Positions 27,528 through 37,991 of a stretch of 46,493 nt of DNA are shown one piece after another (the first letter of the stretch is position 1; every line of letters starts with the position of its first letter). Below the pieces are notes generated by a model that was given only the letters and a program-made list of their open reading frames with translations, had not been told where the DNA came from and made no database searches. Source of the DNA: Planctomycetaceae bacterium (GTDB lineage Bacteria > Planctomycetota > Planctomycetia > Pirellulales > Pirellulaceae). The stretch lies in the NCBI GenBank assembly GCA_012729315.1, contig JAAYDI010000190.1, forward strand, positions 1 to 46,493, in the 5' to 3' direction. Both the position numbers and the translations under genes were made by a program.

Positions 27528-27845
27528 TTATCCGTCGAGTGAATGATCGTTGGTGGGTTCGCCTGCGCCCAGCTCGTCAAACCCGCGTCCAAAAAGCTCG
27601 GCCAGCGCCTCCAACGCCTCCTCGGCGTCAGGGCCGTCGGCCCGCAGCACCAGTTCTGTACCCTGTTCGGCCGCCAGCGTCAGGAGCGACAGGATGCTCT
27701 TGCCGTTGAACCGCTCGCCATCCTTCAGAATTTCAATGCGCGCGGCAAACTGCAACGCCCGACGCACCAGCATGTCCGCCGGCCGGGCATGCAGACCCTG
27801 CGGGTTGCGGACAGTCACGAGGCGTTGTATGCGACGCTCGGTCAT
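27528..27845 (-). CDS. ptsH: PTS phosphocarrier protein HPr
   Basis: The 105-residue protein has the phosphorylated His19 in GLHARPA (17-23) and a serine in FNGKSILSLL (Ser50) at the place where HPr kinase acts in other bacteria. It is about 15 residues longer than common HPr because of an acidic tail after ELFGRGFDEL. It lies between the EIIA gene (133 bases upstream) and ptsI, all in the same direction, so it should pass phosphate from Enzyme I to the EIIA protein. No HPr kinase gene is in the window, so Ser50 phosphorylation is only possible. Confidence 0.95.
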   Translation of the reverse strand: MTERRIQRLVTVRNPQGLHARPADMLVRRALQFAARIEILKDGERFNGKSILSLLTLAAEQGTELVLRADGPDAEEALEALAELFGRGFDELGAGEPTNDHSLDG

Positions 27846-27978
27846 GGAAGTCGATCAGGAGTTTCCTACCACCAGGAATGTGGGGTGGCCGCAGACACCA
27901 TGCCCGACGACAGGCTGGGCAGCCGTCGCGCGGATCGGGGCCTGACGGCCGGATCCAACATCATCCGGACACTGGGCA

Positions 27979-28455
27979 TCAGGTACCGAATTGATTGTTG
28001 TCCGCTTCTTCAAGCAGCTGACGCACGTCTTCCGCCGTCTTCGCTTGCTTGAGAAACCGGCAGAACGTGTCGTCGCGCAGCCGGCGAGAGATGTTCTCCA
28101 GGGCCCGCAGATGGTCCCCCGGACGATCCGGCGGCGACACCAAGAGAAAGAACAGCTGTACCTTCTCGCCATCCAGGCTATTGAAGTCCACCCCCTCCGC
28201 GCTCACACCCACCGTGCCGATCAGCTGGCTCACGCTCGGGTGCTTCGTGTGCGGCACAGCCACACCGCGGCCAATCCCCGTGCTGCCCAACTCCTCACGC
28301 TTCATGATCGCCTTGATAATGCCCTCTTGCTCCCCCTCCGCAACGTCCCCGGATTCGACCAATCCTGCGACCAACTCGCGAATCGCACTGTCCTTGTCCT
28401 CAGCGACCAGGTCGACCTTGATCGCCTGCAGCCGAATAAAATCCGCAAACTTCAT
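27979..28455 (-). CDS. ptsN: PTS EIIA protein of the nitrogen-type (PtsN-like)
   Basis: The 158-residue protein belongs to the fructose/mannitol-Ntr EIIA family. The phospho-histidine is His69 in GRGVAVPHTKH, and LFFLLVSPPDRPGDHLRALENISRRL is the usual C-terminal half. Such stand-alone EIIA proteins control transporters, kinases or sigma factors rather than move sugar. The gene lies directly after hpf and before ptsH, which recalls the hpf-ptsN order of proteobacteria. A purine-rich AAAGGAAAAGGGA segment precedes the ATG at 28455. Confidence 0.92.
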   Translation of the reverse strand: MKFADFIRLQAIKVDLVAEDKDSAIRELVAGLVESGDVAEGEQEGIIKAIMKREELGSTGIGRGVAVPHTKHPSVSQLIGTVGVSAEGVDFNSLDGEKVQLFFLLVSPPDRPGDHLRALENISRRLRDDTFCRFLKQAKTAEDVRQLLEEADNNQFGT

Positions 28456-28551
28456 TAGTCCCTTTTCCTTTCAGCCGTTGCGCGACCGACGCCTGTCACC
28501 AGCTCCGATGCGCCCGGACAGACACCCCCGCGCCCGTGGACGGCATGCCCG

Positions 28552-28902
28552 TTATTCTGCTTCCGGCTCATTCTCGGCCGGCACTTCCAGATGCTTGATC
28601 GGCGGCCTGCGTCGCTCGGTCCGCTTGTCCTTGTGACGCCGTATCTGCTGCTCGATCTTGTGCAGGGCGCCGTCCAGCGCCGACAAAACCTCCGCAGACT
28701 GCTCGGCGGCCATCAGCGCCTCCGAACGCTCCACCGAAACCTGAATCTCCACCACCGGTGCCTCGCGACGGTCAAGATCAACCGTGACCAGAATCGCCGT
28801 CAGGCGGTCGAAATAGCGACTTAGTTTCTCGACTTTCTCTGTGATGCGCTCCTGGGTGGCCGCACTCAATTGACCGTGCCGCGTCGAGATATTGATCTGC
28901 AC
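28552..28902 (-). CDS. hpf: Ribosome hibernation promoting factor (short form)
   Basis: The 116-residue protein fits the HPF/RaiA fold: MQINISTRHGQLSAATQERI at the start, EKLSRYFDRLTAILV, and the DGALHKIEQQIRRHKDK helix. It binds the 30S decoding centre and inactivates ribosomes in stationary phase. It lacks the C-terminal dimerisation domain of long HPF, and the last 20 residues are acidic. GTG 28902 is preceded by AAGGAG eight bases upstream, and a good promoter lies about 75 bases upstream. It opens the PTS gene run. Confidence 0.92.
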   Translation of the reverse strand: MQINISTRHGQLSAATQERITEKVEKLSRYFDRLTAILVTVDLDRREAPVVEIQVSVERSEALMAAEQSAEVLSALDGALHKIEQQIRRHKDKRTERRRPPIKHLEVPAENEPEAE

Positions 28903-28976
28903 CGGCCGTTCTCCTTACTGTGTAAACCTAGAACTGGTCTGATTTTGTCGCTGCGTTCCAGCTAATGAAACATAGT

Positions 28977-29005
28977 ATTTTAATGATCGGCCGAACTGCC
29001 GACAA
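28977..29005 (-). promoter_or_regulatory. Predicted sigma70-like promoter of hpf and the PTS genes
   Basis: On the minus strand TTGTCG (29005-29000) and TAAAAT (28982-28977) are separated by 17 bases; five of six match in the -10 and four of six in the -35. The surrounding DNA is locally AT-rich. The rest of the 275-base gap (28903-29177) shows no gene. A sigma54 -24/-12 element was looked for and not seen. Confidence 0.5.
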
Positions 29006-29177
29006 ATGCAAATCACCCGCCGGCCCGCCAACGCGACCCCCTCATCCTCGGCGCTGCCAAACCGCTCGGCACGCCGTCGCTCGCCCGCATAATCCATCCA
29101 CCATGCGGCACCAGAACATCCTGCATCCAGTTCATTGCCAAGCCGCTACACAGTCTACGTGGTATCCACAAGAATGG

Positions 29178-31490
29178 TTAGGGGACATTCGGCCCGGAAC
29201 CTTCTGGAGTATCCACGCCGACAGGGGGCTGGCCCCCCTCGTCGGGAGGTGCCGGCGGCTCGCCCGTACCGGGCGGTGGGGTGGCGTACTGGATCTCGTT
29301 TCGCCGCAAATCACGTTCCCAACTCATGATCGCCGCACGCTGCGTGCGCGGCTCCCGGTCGGGCTGGAACCGGTTGGTCTTGCCCGTGATCTCGTTGAGG
29401 TTGAGGTACGCCAGGACCCGGATGTCCATCGACGGGCTGCTCAGCGCTTCGACCAGTTTCTGCGCGTCGCCGTCGGCCAGTTGCTCCGGGCTGAACCGCC
29501 ACAGCAAGCGATCGAGCAGGACACCTTCCTCGCCGCGGAGCCGTTGGAGCGACGCCCGCACCTGTTGGGCAGTCTCCGGGCTGCGAGCCTGCGCCGCGCG
29601 GACCGATTCGACCAGGTCCTTCCAGTAGGACCGTAGCTCGCGCGCGCCGATCGCCGCCACGAACGGATCGAAGTCGTCAAACATGCTCAGGCTGCGAATG
29701 GCCAGCATACGGACCTCCACCAGCCGGTTGTTCACTTGTTCGCGCAGCGCGCCGATCAGCGGTTGAGACGGATCGAGTGCCGGTTCGAGCTGTCGTGATG
29801 CCGCCTGATTGATGGGTGGCTCGGCGTTCGCATCCAGCCATTGGGGAGTTTCCATCAGCGGCTGGAGCGCGGGCGTTCCGGTGTCGATCATTGTGGCCAA
29901 CAGGCCCGGTTCGAGCACGATCGGTGCGGCGGTGCCGCGGTCCTGCCAGGCGAGTCGTCCGACCGGCGCCAGGGCGTTGAGTACCCCGTTGGCTTTCTGC
30001 TGCTGCGGATCCACGCCTGGCGCCAGGTACTGCCACGCGTCGAGCACGAGCGTGGCATCGAGATCCTGGAACGTCACGCGACTCTGCCGTGCCCCAAACT
30101 GGATGTTGAGCTGGCTGCCGGGCTCGTCGGTTGGCATGACGATCAGCCGGCCGTACTGCACAACCACACCCGGGACGCCATCCGCATCGACATCGGTCAA
30201 CCGCACCTCCGCCGGGCCGACGACCGTCAGCTGAACGCCGGACGAAAACAGGATGGCCGGTCGATAGGTGGGCAGTGCCACGAGCCGGATGTCAGCGCCG
30301 AGCGGATCGTGCGCGGCGACTCGCAGCCACGTCTGCGACTCGGCATCGAAGCGCGCCAGCACGTGCAGGTCCGAGGTACACTGTGCGAGCGGTACGGGGG
30401 GTTCCGGCTCCTCATCCTCCGCGCTGTCCGGGGGGAGGTTGGAGCGTGTCAGGGCCGGGTCGTTCATGGCGGTGGGTGCTGCGGAGCCCGCCGGGTCAAC
30501 CGGCTGCAGACCGGCGCCGGGTGCCGCGTCCGGGGTGGCCAGCTCCGACGCTGCGGGTACGTTGTCGATGTCCACCGCTGGCAGTTGCCCGTCCGCCGCC
30601 AGCACCGCCGCGGCAGACGCTTCGGCATCCGGCGCGGGTGTCGCGCCAGCCGGCCGATCGGGCGTGTCGGGGCTGCCCGTGATGCCCGCTTCGGCCGCGT
30701 CGGTGGGGAAGTCCTGAGGCACTGTGCCGGCTTCCGTCGTGGCGTCGGCCAGGCTGGTTCGCGGTGCCGCCGCGGGTGCCGCGAAGAACCGTCCCAGAAT
30801 GGGGTGTGTGTGATCCATGGGGCCGATCGCGATCAGGGCCACCAGCGCCAGAAGAAACGCCACGACCATGGTTCCCAGCACCGGCAACAACCGCATGGTG
30901 CGTCCCGGCGCGGCAGCCGGTGCGGCAGACGCCGAAACGGCAGGCAGCTCAACGGGCACTTCCCAGACGCTGGCCGGTTCGTCCGCCGCCGGCAGCATCG
31001 GTACCGGGGGGGCCACCGACTGCTCCGTCTCGTCCTGTGCCGCCCCGTCCTGCTCCGTCTCATACTGCTCCGTCTCGTGCTGCTCCGCCCACTCTGCATC
31101 CTCCAGCTGGGCCTGCAATGCCCGAATCCGCTCGCGCAGAGCCGGGTCCACTTCGGCCGGTTCCCCCAGCACGAGTGTCAGAATCTGATGGCACGCGGCG
31201 ACCTCCGCAAGTTGCACGTCCGATTCCAGGCAGATCCTTTCGAAGTCGGGCACGCGCTCCTGCGGCAGCGTGTTGTCCAGGTATTCGGCGACCGTGTTGG
31301 CGTCGAGCCCCATGCCTTTGCCGGTCAGTTTCGGAGCGCCCAGGCGGAGTTTGCGCGTCACACTGCGGATCCGATGCACCAGCGCGCTGGCGAATTCACT
31401 GTCCTCGATCTTCTTACCCAGCTCGCGCGCATCGACCGGATCGAGAATGTCGTCCAGATACGCCAGCAGGGTACGCAGGGTCAAACGCAT
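29178..31490 (-). CDS. Large one-TM planctomycete protein of unknown function
   Basis: This 770-residue protein is of a planctomycete-specific type. Residues 1-115 are a soluble domain with the segment AEYLDNTLPQ, then CLESDVQLAEVAACHQIL, a pattern I associate with planctomycete membrane regulators, though no metal-binding role is proven. A (H/Y)ETEQ low-complexity repeat follows at about 137-157, then a membrane helix at about 199-223, an Ala/Pro/Asp-rich linker and a large extracytoplasmic part. That part contains beta-rich FecR-like stretches (LTVVGPAEVRLTDVDADGVPGV) and helical segments near the C-terminus. I do not assign a function. ATG 31490 has GGGAG eight bases upstream; GTG 31499 would add three residues. 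The tract just upstream is unusual. Confidence 0.75.
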   Translation of the reverse strand: MRLTLRTLLAYLDDILDPVDARELGKKIEDSEFASALVHRIRSVTRKLRLGAPKLTGKGMGLDANTVAEYLDNTLPQERVPDFERICLESDVQLAEVAACHQILTLVLGEPAEVDPALRERIRALQAQLEDAEWAEQHETEQYETEQDGAAQDETEQSVAPPVPMLPAADEPASVWEVPVELPAVSASAAPAAAPGRTMRLLPVLGTMVVAFLLALVALIAIGPMDHTHPILGRFFAAPAAAPRTSLADATTEAGTVPQDFPTDAAEAGITGSPDTPDRPAGATPAPDAEASAAAVLAADGQLPAVDIDNVPAASELATPDAAPGAGLQPVDPAGSAAPTAMNDPALTRSNLPPDSAEDEEPEPPVPLAQCTSDLHVLARFDAESQTWLRVAAHDPLGADIRLVALPTYRPAILFSSGVQLTVVGPAEVRLTDVDADGVPGVVVQYGRLIVMPTDEPGSQLNIQFGARQSRVTFQDLDATLVLDAWQYLAPGVDPQQQKANGVLNALAPVGRLAWQDRGTAAPIVLEPGLLATMIDTGTPALQPLMETPQWLDANAEPPINQAASRQLEPALDPSQPLIGALREQVNNRLVEVRMLAIRSLSMFDDFDPFVAAIGARELRSYWKDLVESVRAAQARSPETAQQVRASLQRLRGEEGVLLDRLLWRFSPEQLADGDAQKLVEALSSPSMDIRVLAYLNLNEITGKTNRFQPDREPRTQRAAIMSWERDLRRNEIQYATPPPGTGEPPAPPDEGGQPPVGVDTPEGSGPNVP
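31018..31090 (-). repeat. ETEQ coding repeat
   Basis: Imperfect repeats of the core tgctccgtctc on the plus strand encode tandem (H/Y/D)ETEQ motifs in the 770-residue membrane protein, just before its membrane helix. It is probably a flexible linker prone to length change. Confidence 0.7.
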
Positions 31491-31529
31491 GATAGGCACT
31501 CCCGGAATCTGCCTTCAGCCGCGGCTCGC

Positions 31530-31605
31530 AAAACCAAAACCAAAACCAAAACAAACCAAAACACAATCAAAAACAAATCAAAAACAAATCAAATCAAAAC
31601 AAACA
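31530..31605 (-). repeat. G-free A/C-rich tract (U/G-rich leader of the membrane protein)
   Basis: These 76 bases contain no G on the plus strand and almost only A with some C, in otherwise GC-rich DNA. The first part has a 6-base period (AAAACC), and the second part repeats AAAAACAAATC twice. On the minus strand, which would be the transcript leader of the downstream gene, four GG pairs separated by T runs occur (31534-31557), as in a two-layer quadruplex. It ends 40 bases before the start codon. Confidence 0.75.
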
Positions 31606-31738
31606 GGTGTCCAGGGTCAATAGTGCGGCCAGGTGCCGACTTCCGTACAACTGCCCGGCCGAAGCTGCGGGCAGGCGGAATGCTGCACGCGGTACCGCCC
31701 CTGCGGGCTAGCCAGCCGGTGCATGGACTCCTGCCGCG

Positions 31739-32479
31739 TCAGAACTCGACTTCCATCATGTCCGTGCCGACCAGCGTGCGTGGGAAGACCCGGCGGGCCG
31801 CCAGGAGCCCGATGGCCTCGTCGGTGTCGGCCAGCGGGTTGATGTGCACGAGGATGAGCAACCCGACCTGCGCCTCCCGCGCGATACGCGCCACGGGAGT
31901 CGCACAGCTGTGTCCGGTCAGTGCCGCACGTTCCTCCCATCCGTCGGGGAAATAGCACTCGTGTATCAGCACGTCGACGCCGCGGATCTTGTCCACATAC
32001 GCCGCGTCGTCCCGGGCGGTTGTGTCGGTGACATAGGCCAGCGATCGTGTGGGCCAATCCAGGCGGAAGCCCAAGGAACCCCCCGGATGATCGAGCGGGA
32101 ACCAGGTCAAGCTGCCCTGCTGTGGCAGCGGCCACGGTGCGTCGAGCGGCTGCCAGTCGATTGGCGGCCGGGCAGGAAACAGCGACTCATGGAACAGGTG
32201 CTCGCGCAGCGCCTCCAGCTTCGCGCCATCACCATGCACCCGCACCCGCTCCACCGGCTTCTCGAACAGCACGTCGAAGAGGAACGTCAGCCCGATCACG
32301 TGGTCCAGGTGCGTGTGCGACAGGAAGATGTCCAGCGTCGGGCAGACCAGGTGGTCGCGCACCCGGTACATGGCGGTGCCCGCATCCAGCACGACGCCAC
32401 ATTCCGGCAGCATCAAGCAGGCCGTCTGACGCGTGTCCGACGGATGATAACCGGTCGTACCGAGCAGCAGCAGTTTCAT
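31739..32479 (-). CDS. MBL-fold metallo-hydrolase (RNase Z-like)
   Basis: The 246-residue protein is a metallo-beta-lactamase fold hydrolase. The metal motif is SHTHLDH (His55, His57, Asp59, His60). The later metal ligands are probably in YVTDT and in LIHECYFPDG, and LLILVHINP supplies the last strand. The arrangement resembles RNase Z and related phosphodiesterases, but the exosite arm is not evident, so tRNA 3' processing is not claimed. ATG 32479 is selected because MKLLLLGTTG starts the first strand; the open frame upstream is Arg/Pro-rich and not conserved-looking. It lies between two membrane protein genes in the same orientation. Confidence 0.85.
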   Translation of the reverse strand: MKLLLLGTTGYHPSDTRQTACLMLPECGVVLDAGTAMYRVRDHLVCPTLDIFLSHTHLDHVIGLTFLFDVLFEKPVERVRVHGDGAKLEALREHLFHESLFPARPPIDWQPLDAPWPLPQQGSLTWFPLDHPGGSLGFRLDWPTRSLAYVTDTTARDDAAYVDKIRGVDVLIHECYFPDGWEERAALTGHSCATPVARIAREAQVGLLILVHINPLADTDEAIGLLAARRVFPRTLVGTDMMEVEF

Positions 32480-32607
32480 GATGGACGTGGTCGAGCAACG
32501 GGCTACCTGGCACAGGGCTCCCTGACAGCAGTCTATGATACTCCATGTCGCGAGGGGCAGCAGCGGCGGGAGGGGGCGACGCCCGGTCGGCCTGCCACCC
32601 GGCCGGC

Positions 32608-35600
32608 TCACCTGTTGGGTCCGAGCAGTTGTTGGAGGCCCCGCTGGATCCCGTCCTCGAGCAGTTGAGTGGCCGTATGTCGCAGCACCTGAGCGGGCAG
32701 CTGCTCGAGCGCCCGGGTGTCGAGCTGCGGGCGGCTGAGCGTGCCTCCGACCGGAATCTCGATGACCATTCCCTGGAGCGCGGCGAGCCGCCGGTCGCGG
32801 GCGAGCCAGGCGTCCTGCAGCGGAACCTGTGCGACGAGGGCCAGCGACTGGTCAAACCCGACACTGCCGCGCGTGTGGATCACGGCGTTGTCAATCTGCA
32901 GCGTCAACCGATCATGGTACACGCGGCGATCGTGCACCTGAAACTGCGTCTGCTGCTGGGGCAGCGCCACCCAGGTAATCGATTCCGGGGAAGTGCTCCC
33001 CGGCAGCCGGCCGCGCACGACCGCCTCAATCTGTTTGCTGAGATCCACCAGCGGCGCGGTCAACGGTCCGGGGCCGATGCGGGCGTTGTCGATCAGCAGG
33101 GTTCCAGCAACCTGAGCCGCGGCCGGTTGAGCGATCGGAATGGCGGCCTGCGTGAGCGACAGACTGAACTTTCCTTCCGCGCGCATCGCGTCAGCGGCCA
33201 GCGGCGCGATGTACTTGAGCCAGCCCTGGCACATGCTGGGCGAGATGCTGACGCCGGTCAGGATCTGGCCGGCATCGAGCGTCACATGTGGCGGCGCGCT
33301 GTTAAGGTGCACGTGTGGCGTGACGCGCAGCGTCCCTTGGCTGATGGGCGTCTCGATCTCTCCGAGGTCGAGCGTCCCCGCCGCCAGGCTGGCCGACAGC
33401 ACACCCGGTCCGACGACGATGCCGAAAATCTCGGCCGACTGCCACCGCAATCCACCCTGTCCCGACAGCTCGAGGGGCAGCGGCCCGCGCGGCGCCGATT
33501 CCGCCGCGGCGGCTGTGTCGACCGCCGTCGGCAGCGACTCGAACAGTGGGCCGCGCACGGAAAACGGCTGCGTGTCCCGCCCCGACAGACGTAGTCTGGC
33601 CGACGGCAGCACCCGCTGGGCCAGTTTTGCCAGGTCGTACGTCACCTGACCCTGCAAGTCCACGACGCATTGGCCGAACGGGTCGGCCACCTGGCCCGCG
33701 GTGGACAGCTTCAACGCATCCGCTGCCGTGACGTCGAACCGATCGAGTTTCGCGAGTTGCTGTGATCCGTCGTATTGCCCCGACCCGACCAGCTTGAGCA
33801 CCGGCTCCTGCCACACGCACTGCCACGCCGACGCGTCGGCGGCGGCAATCATGGCAGGCGCGTCGGACGTCGCGCCACGTGTCCGACGGGACAGCTCCAC
33901 GCCCGTCATGTCGATCGTCCAACGCGCCTTGGTACTGCCTTCATGCTGCGCGAGTGACATCTGGCCCTGCGCCAGGCCGGCCGTGCGCCAGTTGTGCGTC
34001 GGCGACGTCATGGACCAGGACGACTGGAGCCGCGCCAGGTCGGCGCGAAACGTGAGGTTCCCAGTCAGCCGTGGCTGCGCCGCTGCGAGATTCCAACCGA
34101 CGTCCGTGGCGCGCAGCGTCAGCGCCGATGACTGGAACATCGCGTCAGGCACGCTCCCTTGACGCTGGCCGAAATCCCAGCGGCCGGCCAACTCCAGATT
34201 CACTACCTGCTCGTCCACCTGCAGGCCGGACCAATCGAGACGCAGCGGCTCAGCGCGGAACGCCAGCTGCTGGATCGCGAGGCTGCCAGGCGCCATCCGC
34301 GACGTGAAGGTCAGCTGCATCGATCCGCTGCCGTCCACCGCCGGGCCGGACAGGAAGGGCCGCGCGCGCGCCAGCCAGTTGGCCACCTGGCCGTGGACCC
34401 GGCCGCCGACCGACCAGGTGCCGCTGTGCCCGGCGTCCGTGACCGGCTCGAGCAACTGCAGTTCCAGGCGGTCCGTCGGGGTCGCCAGCTCGACGCGCCC
34501 CGTGCGGATGCGCTGGAATCGCAGCTGTTGTTTCTCGGCGTCTGCCTCCAACGACAATGTCGCCTGCAGATCCGGCTCCCGCCAACTCGCCTCGGGACCC
34601 ACCGCCAGCTCCAGGTCCTTGATCGTGCCCTCGCCGCTGATCGCCACGCGATCTTCCACGCTGCGCTGCCAACGCAGACTGCTGCTCATCATGCCGGCCG
34701 CCCGCGCCGCGCCCAGGTCGAACAGCTGGTGCAGCTCGGCGACCAGCCGCGCCAGATTGCAGGTCAGCTCTACCGAACCCGATTGGGGAGTCCCGGATCC
34801 GGTCAGGTCCAGGAAGGTCGTGTGGCAGTCGAGCTGCTGGAGGTTCCAGCCGCGCTCGTCATACACGACGTCCAGACCCACACGCAGCGGATCGTTCCAG
34901 GTGAAACGGCGTCCGTCCTGCGTGGCGGTCAACTCCGACGTCTCGACCAGCGCCTGCCAACCGCGCTGCTCTCCCCCATGATGGCCACGCAGATGCAGTC
35001 GGACCGTCCCCGCTTCAATCGTGGACCCCTCGCGAATGTGCAGCGTGTCCGGCAGAGTCCGGGCCAGCTGCGCCAGATCAACCTGCCCGTCAATTTCCAG
35101 ATCCGCCGATGCGGCCCCGCGCAGCAGCCGCTGCCAGACGCCGCCCCTCGCCTCCGGCTGCCAGGCAAACTGACCGTCCAGCGTCAACTGGCCTGCGTCG
35201 CACTCCAGCTTCGCATCGGTGAACTGCCACCCACCGTCGTCCATGGCACAGCTGCCGGCCAGTTGCAGCGATTGCAGCCGGAGCTGATCGGTTCCGAACC
35301 AGCTGGGCGCGGTCAGCGACAGAGACTCCACGCGCGCCTGGTGCACTGCCACAGTCAGCCGCCGCTCGACACCGCTCCACACGCAGGCCAGCTCCGCCGT
35401 CAGAACGCCCTCCGCGCGCACGTCCTCCCCCAAGCGGCGCGCCAGCGGCTGCACAAATGACAAGCCCATCCCCCGGACCTGAGTCGAGAACGACCAGCCT
35501 CGCGCTGCCGACTCCGGCTGCCACTGCGCACGGACCGTACAGTCACCCGCCTGTGATCCAATCGCCAGGTGGCACTGGTCGAGTGTGACCGTGCCCGGGG

Positions 35601-36150
35601 CCTGCTCCCCCGCCGGCAACTCGATCGTGCCCCCGATCGACGACACCTGCGCGAGGCTCGCCCGTGCCGCATCCACTACGTCGATCGATCCATCCGTGAT
35701 CTGCAGCGAACCGGTGACCGTTGTGGATGAGGACGAGGTCAGCACCGATGTGAGCACGTCCTCCAGATTGCTGCCGTCATCGCGCAGCACCACGGTCAAC
35801 GCCGGTCTGTCGATGTGGATTGTGCCGAGCGCGCGGGGATGGAGCAGCAAAGACAGCAACGACGACTCCGTCCGCAGCGACGCGACCCGCGCCAGCGGCT
35901 GTCCCTGATGTTCCACCACCACGCTCTCCACCACCACCGGCGAGAACCACCCCAGCGATGCGCGCTGTGCTGTGACGCGCCCCTCGAAACCGGACGTCAG
36001 ATAGGCCAGGACCGTCGGCCAGCACAGACGACTGCCGAGCAGCGCCGGGAGCGATCCACCCGCCACCAGCAGCACAAACAACAGACAGATGCTCGCGCCC
36101 ACCCAGCGCGCTGCACGACGGTTCTTCAGGCCCACGATCTTGAACAGCAT
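32608..36150 (-). CDS. AsmA/TamB-like envelope protein
   Basis: The 1180-residue protein has one N-terminal membrane helix (about 16-38) followed by a very long beta-rich region with repeated LxLxG-type strands (DGSIDVVDA, LTLDGQFAW, ISGEGTIKDLELAVG, LDIGEIETPISQGTLRV-like ending). Near residues 45-115 it contains the AsmA-like beginning (SGFEGRVTAQRASLGWFSPVVVESVVVEHQG). Such proteins form hydrophobic grooves that move phospholipids or help outer-membrane protein assembly between the two membranes. The family name is uncertain at this divergence. ATG 36150 is chosen since the membrane helix follows closely; 37 extra codons upstream are Arg/Ser-rich. A TATAGT -10-like element lies about 45 bases upstream. 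Confidence 0.75.
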   Translation of the reverse strand: MLFKIVGLKNRRAARWVGASICLLFVLLVAGGSLPALLGSRLCWPTVLAYLTSGFEGRVTAQRASLGWFSPVVVESVVVEHQGQPLARVASLRTESSLLSLLLHPRALGTIHIDRPALTVVLRDDGSNLEDVLTSVLTSSSSTTVTGSLQITDGSIDVVDAARASLAQVSSIGGTIELPAGEQAPGTVTLDQCHLAIGSQAGDCTVRAQWQPESAARGWSFSTQVRGMGLSFVQPLARRLGEDVRAEGVLTAELACVWSGVERRLTVAVHQARVESLSLTAPSWFGTDQLRLQSLQLAGSCAMDDGGWQFTDAKLECDAGQLTLDGQFAWQPEARGGVWQRLLRGAASADLEIDGQVDLAQLARTLPDTLHIREGSTIEAGTVRLHLRGHHGGEQRGWQALVETSELTATQDGRRFTWNDPLRVGLDVVYDERGWNLQQLDCHTTFLDLTGSGTPQSGSVELTCNLARLVAELHQLFDLGAARAAGMMSSSLRWQRSVEDRVAISGEGTIKDLELAVGPEASWREPDLQATLSLEADAEKQQLRFQRIRTGRVELATPTDRLELQLLEPVTDAGHSGTWSVGGRVHGQVANWLARARPFLSGPAVDGSGSMQLTFTSRMAPGSLAIQQLAFRAEPLRLDWSGLQVDEQVVNLELAGRWDFGQRQGSVPDAMFQSSALTLRATDVGWNLAAAQPRLTGNLTFRADLARLQSSWSMTSPTHNWRTAGLAQGQMSLAQHEGSTKARWTIDMTGVELSRRTRGATSDAPAMIAAADASAWQCVWQEPVLKLVGSGQYDGSQQLAKLDRFDVTAADALKLSTAGQVADPFGQCVVDLQGQVTYDLAKLAQRVLPSARLRLSGRDTQPFSVRGPLFESLPTAVDTAAAAESAPRGPLPLELSGQGGLRWQSAEIFGIVVGPGVLSASLAAGTLDLGEIETPISQGTLRVTPHVHLNSAPPHVTLDAGQILTGVSISPSMCQGWLKYIAPLAADAMRAEGKFSLSLTQAAIPIAQPAAAQVAGTLLIDNARIGPGPLTAPLVDLSKQIEAVVRGRLPGSTSPESITWVALPQQQTQFQVHDRRVYHDRLTLQIDNAVIHTRGSVGFDQSLALVAQVPLQDAWLARDRRLAALQGMVIEIPVGGTLSRPQLDTRALEQLPAQVLRHTATQLLEDGIQRGLQQLLGPNR

Positions 36151-36358
36151 GACACGCTCTGTAACACGATTCCGAATCCTGCGGTCGGAGCGCACTATAC
36201 CCCCGTTCCGCTTGCGGCAGGTCGGGATTCTACTGGAGGAGGTGCCAAACGACCTAGACACAGTGGGGAACTGGCGGAGAATGGGGAAGACGGCTCGCGC
36301 GATTCGTACGTGACGACGAGGCGGGTGGGGTGGCCGACACGTTTCGGGTGTTTACCTG

Positions 36359-36378
36359 CCAGTACCAGCCAGTACCAG
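36359..36378. repeat. 10-bp perfect tandem duplication
   Basis: CCAGTACCAG occurs twice head to tail at 36359-36368 and 36369-36378 in the region upstream of rarA. Confidence 0.85.
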
Positions 36379-36451
36379 CTGGGCCACACCCTGCCGGAGC
36401 TGTAACGTCTCGCTGTTCCGGCCGCCGCGGGACGCGGAGGGTCAGTTGTAT

Positions 36452-36473
36452 TTGCTTTGAGGTTGCTTTGAGG
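36452..36473. repeat. 11-bp perfect tandem duplication
   Basis: TTGCTTTGAGG occurs at 36452-36462 and again at 36463-36473, 29 bases before the GTG start of rarA, probably inside its leader or promoter. Confidence 0.85.
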
Positions 36474-36501
36474 CGTCAGCTCAAGAGCGAAGGGAGCGAT
36501 T

Positions 36502-37821
<1,320 letters not shown>

Positions 37822-37991
37822 GGAGCGGGGCAGGGGGGCGTTTCCCGCGTCCCGCCGCCGTGACCGCCGTTCTCCAGCCCCCCCAATCTCAGGTCGCACG
37901 GCGGAAATTGCGAAAAACGTGCCACATTGCTCTTTCTGCACTTGACACGTTCGCGTATGATTCTGCCCGCGCTAGATGGTTTTGCGGGCTC

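Larger units (their letters stand above)
36151..36501. other. Divergent intergenic region before rarA
   Basis: This 350-base region separates the TamB-like gene and rarA. It contains two perfect tandem duplications (36359-36378 and 36452-36473) and a TATAGT element for the minus strand. I could not identify a convincing plus-strand promoter or any small gene. Confidence 0.4.

Noticed and set aside
28903-29177. A sigma54 promoter before hpf, as in proteobacterial nitrogen-PTS loci
   Set aside because: No GG/GC pair with the -24/-12 pattern was seen; a sigma70-like promoter fits instead.
37942-37961. A promoter formed by TTGACA and TATGAT
   Set aside because: The spacer is only 8 bases, and the site points into a convergent gene region.
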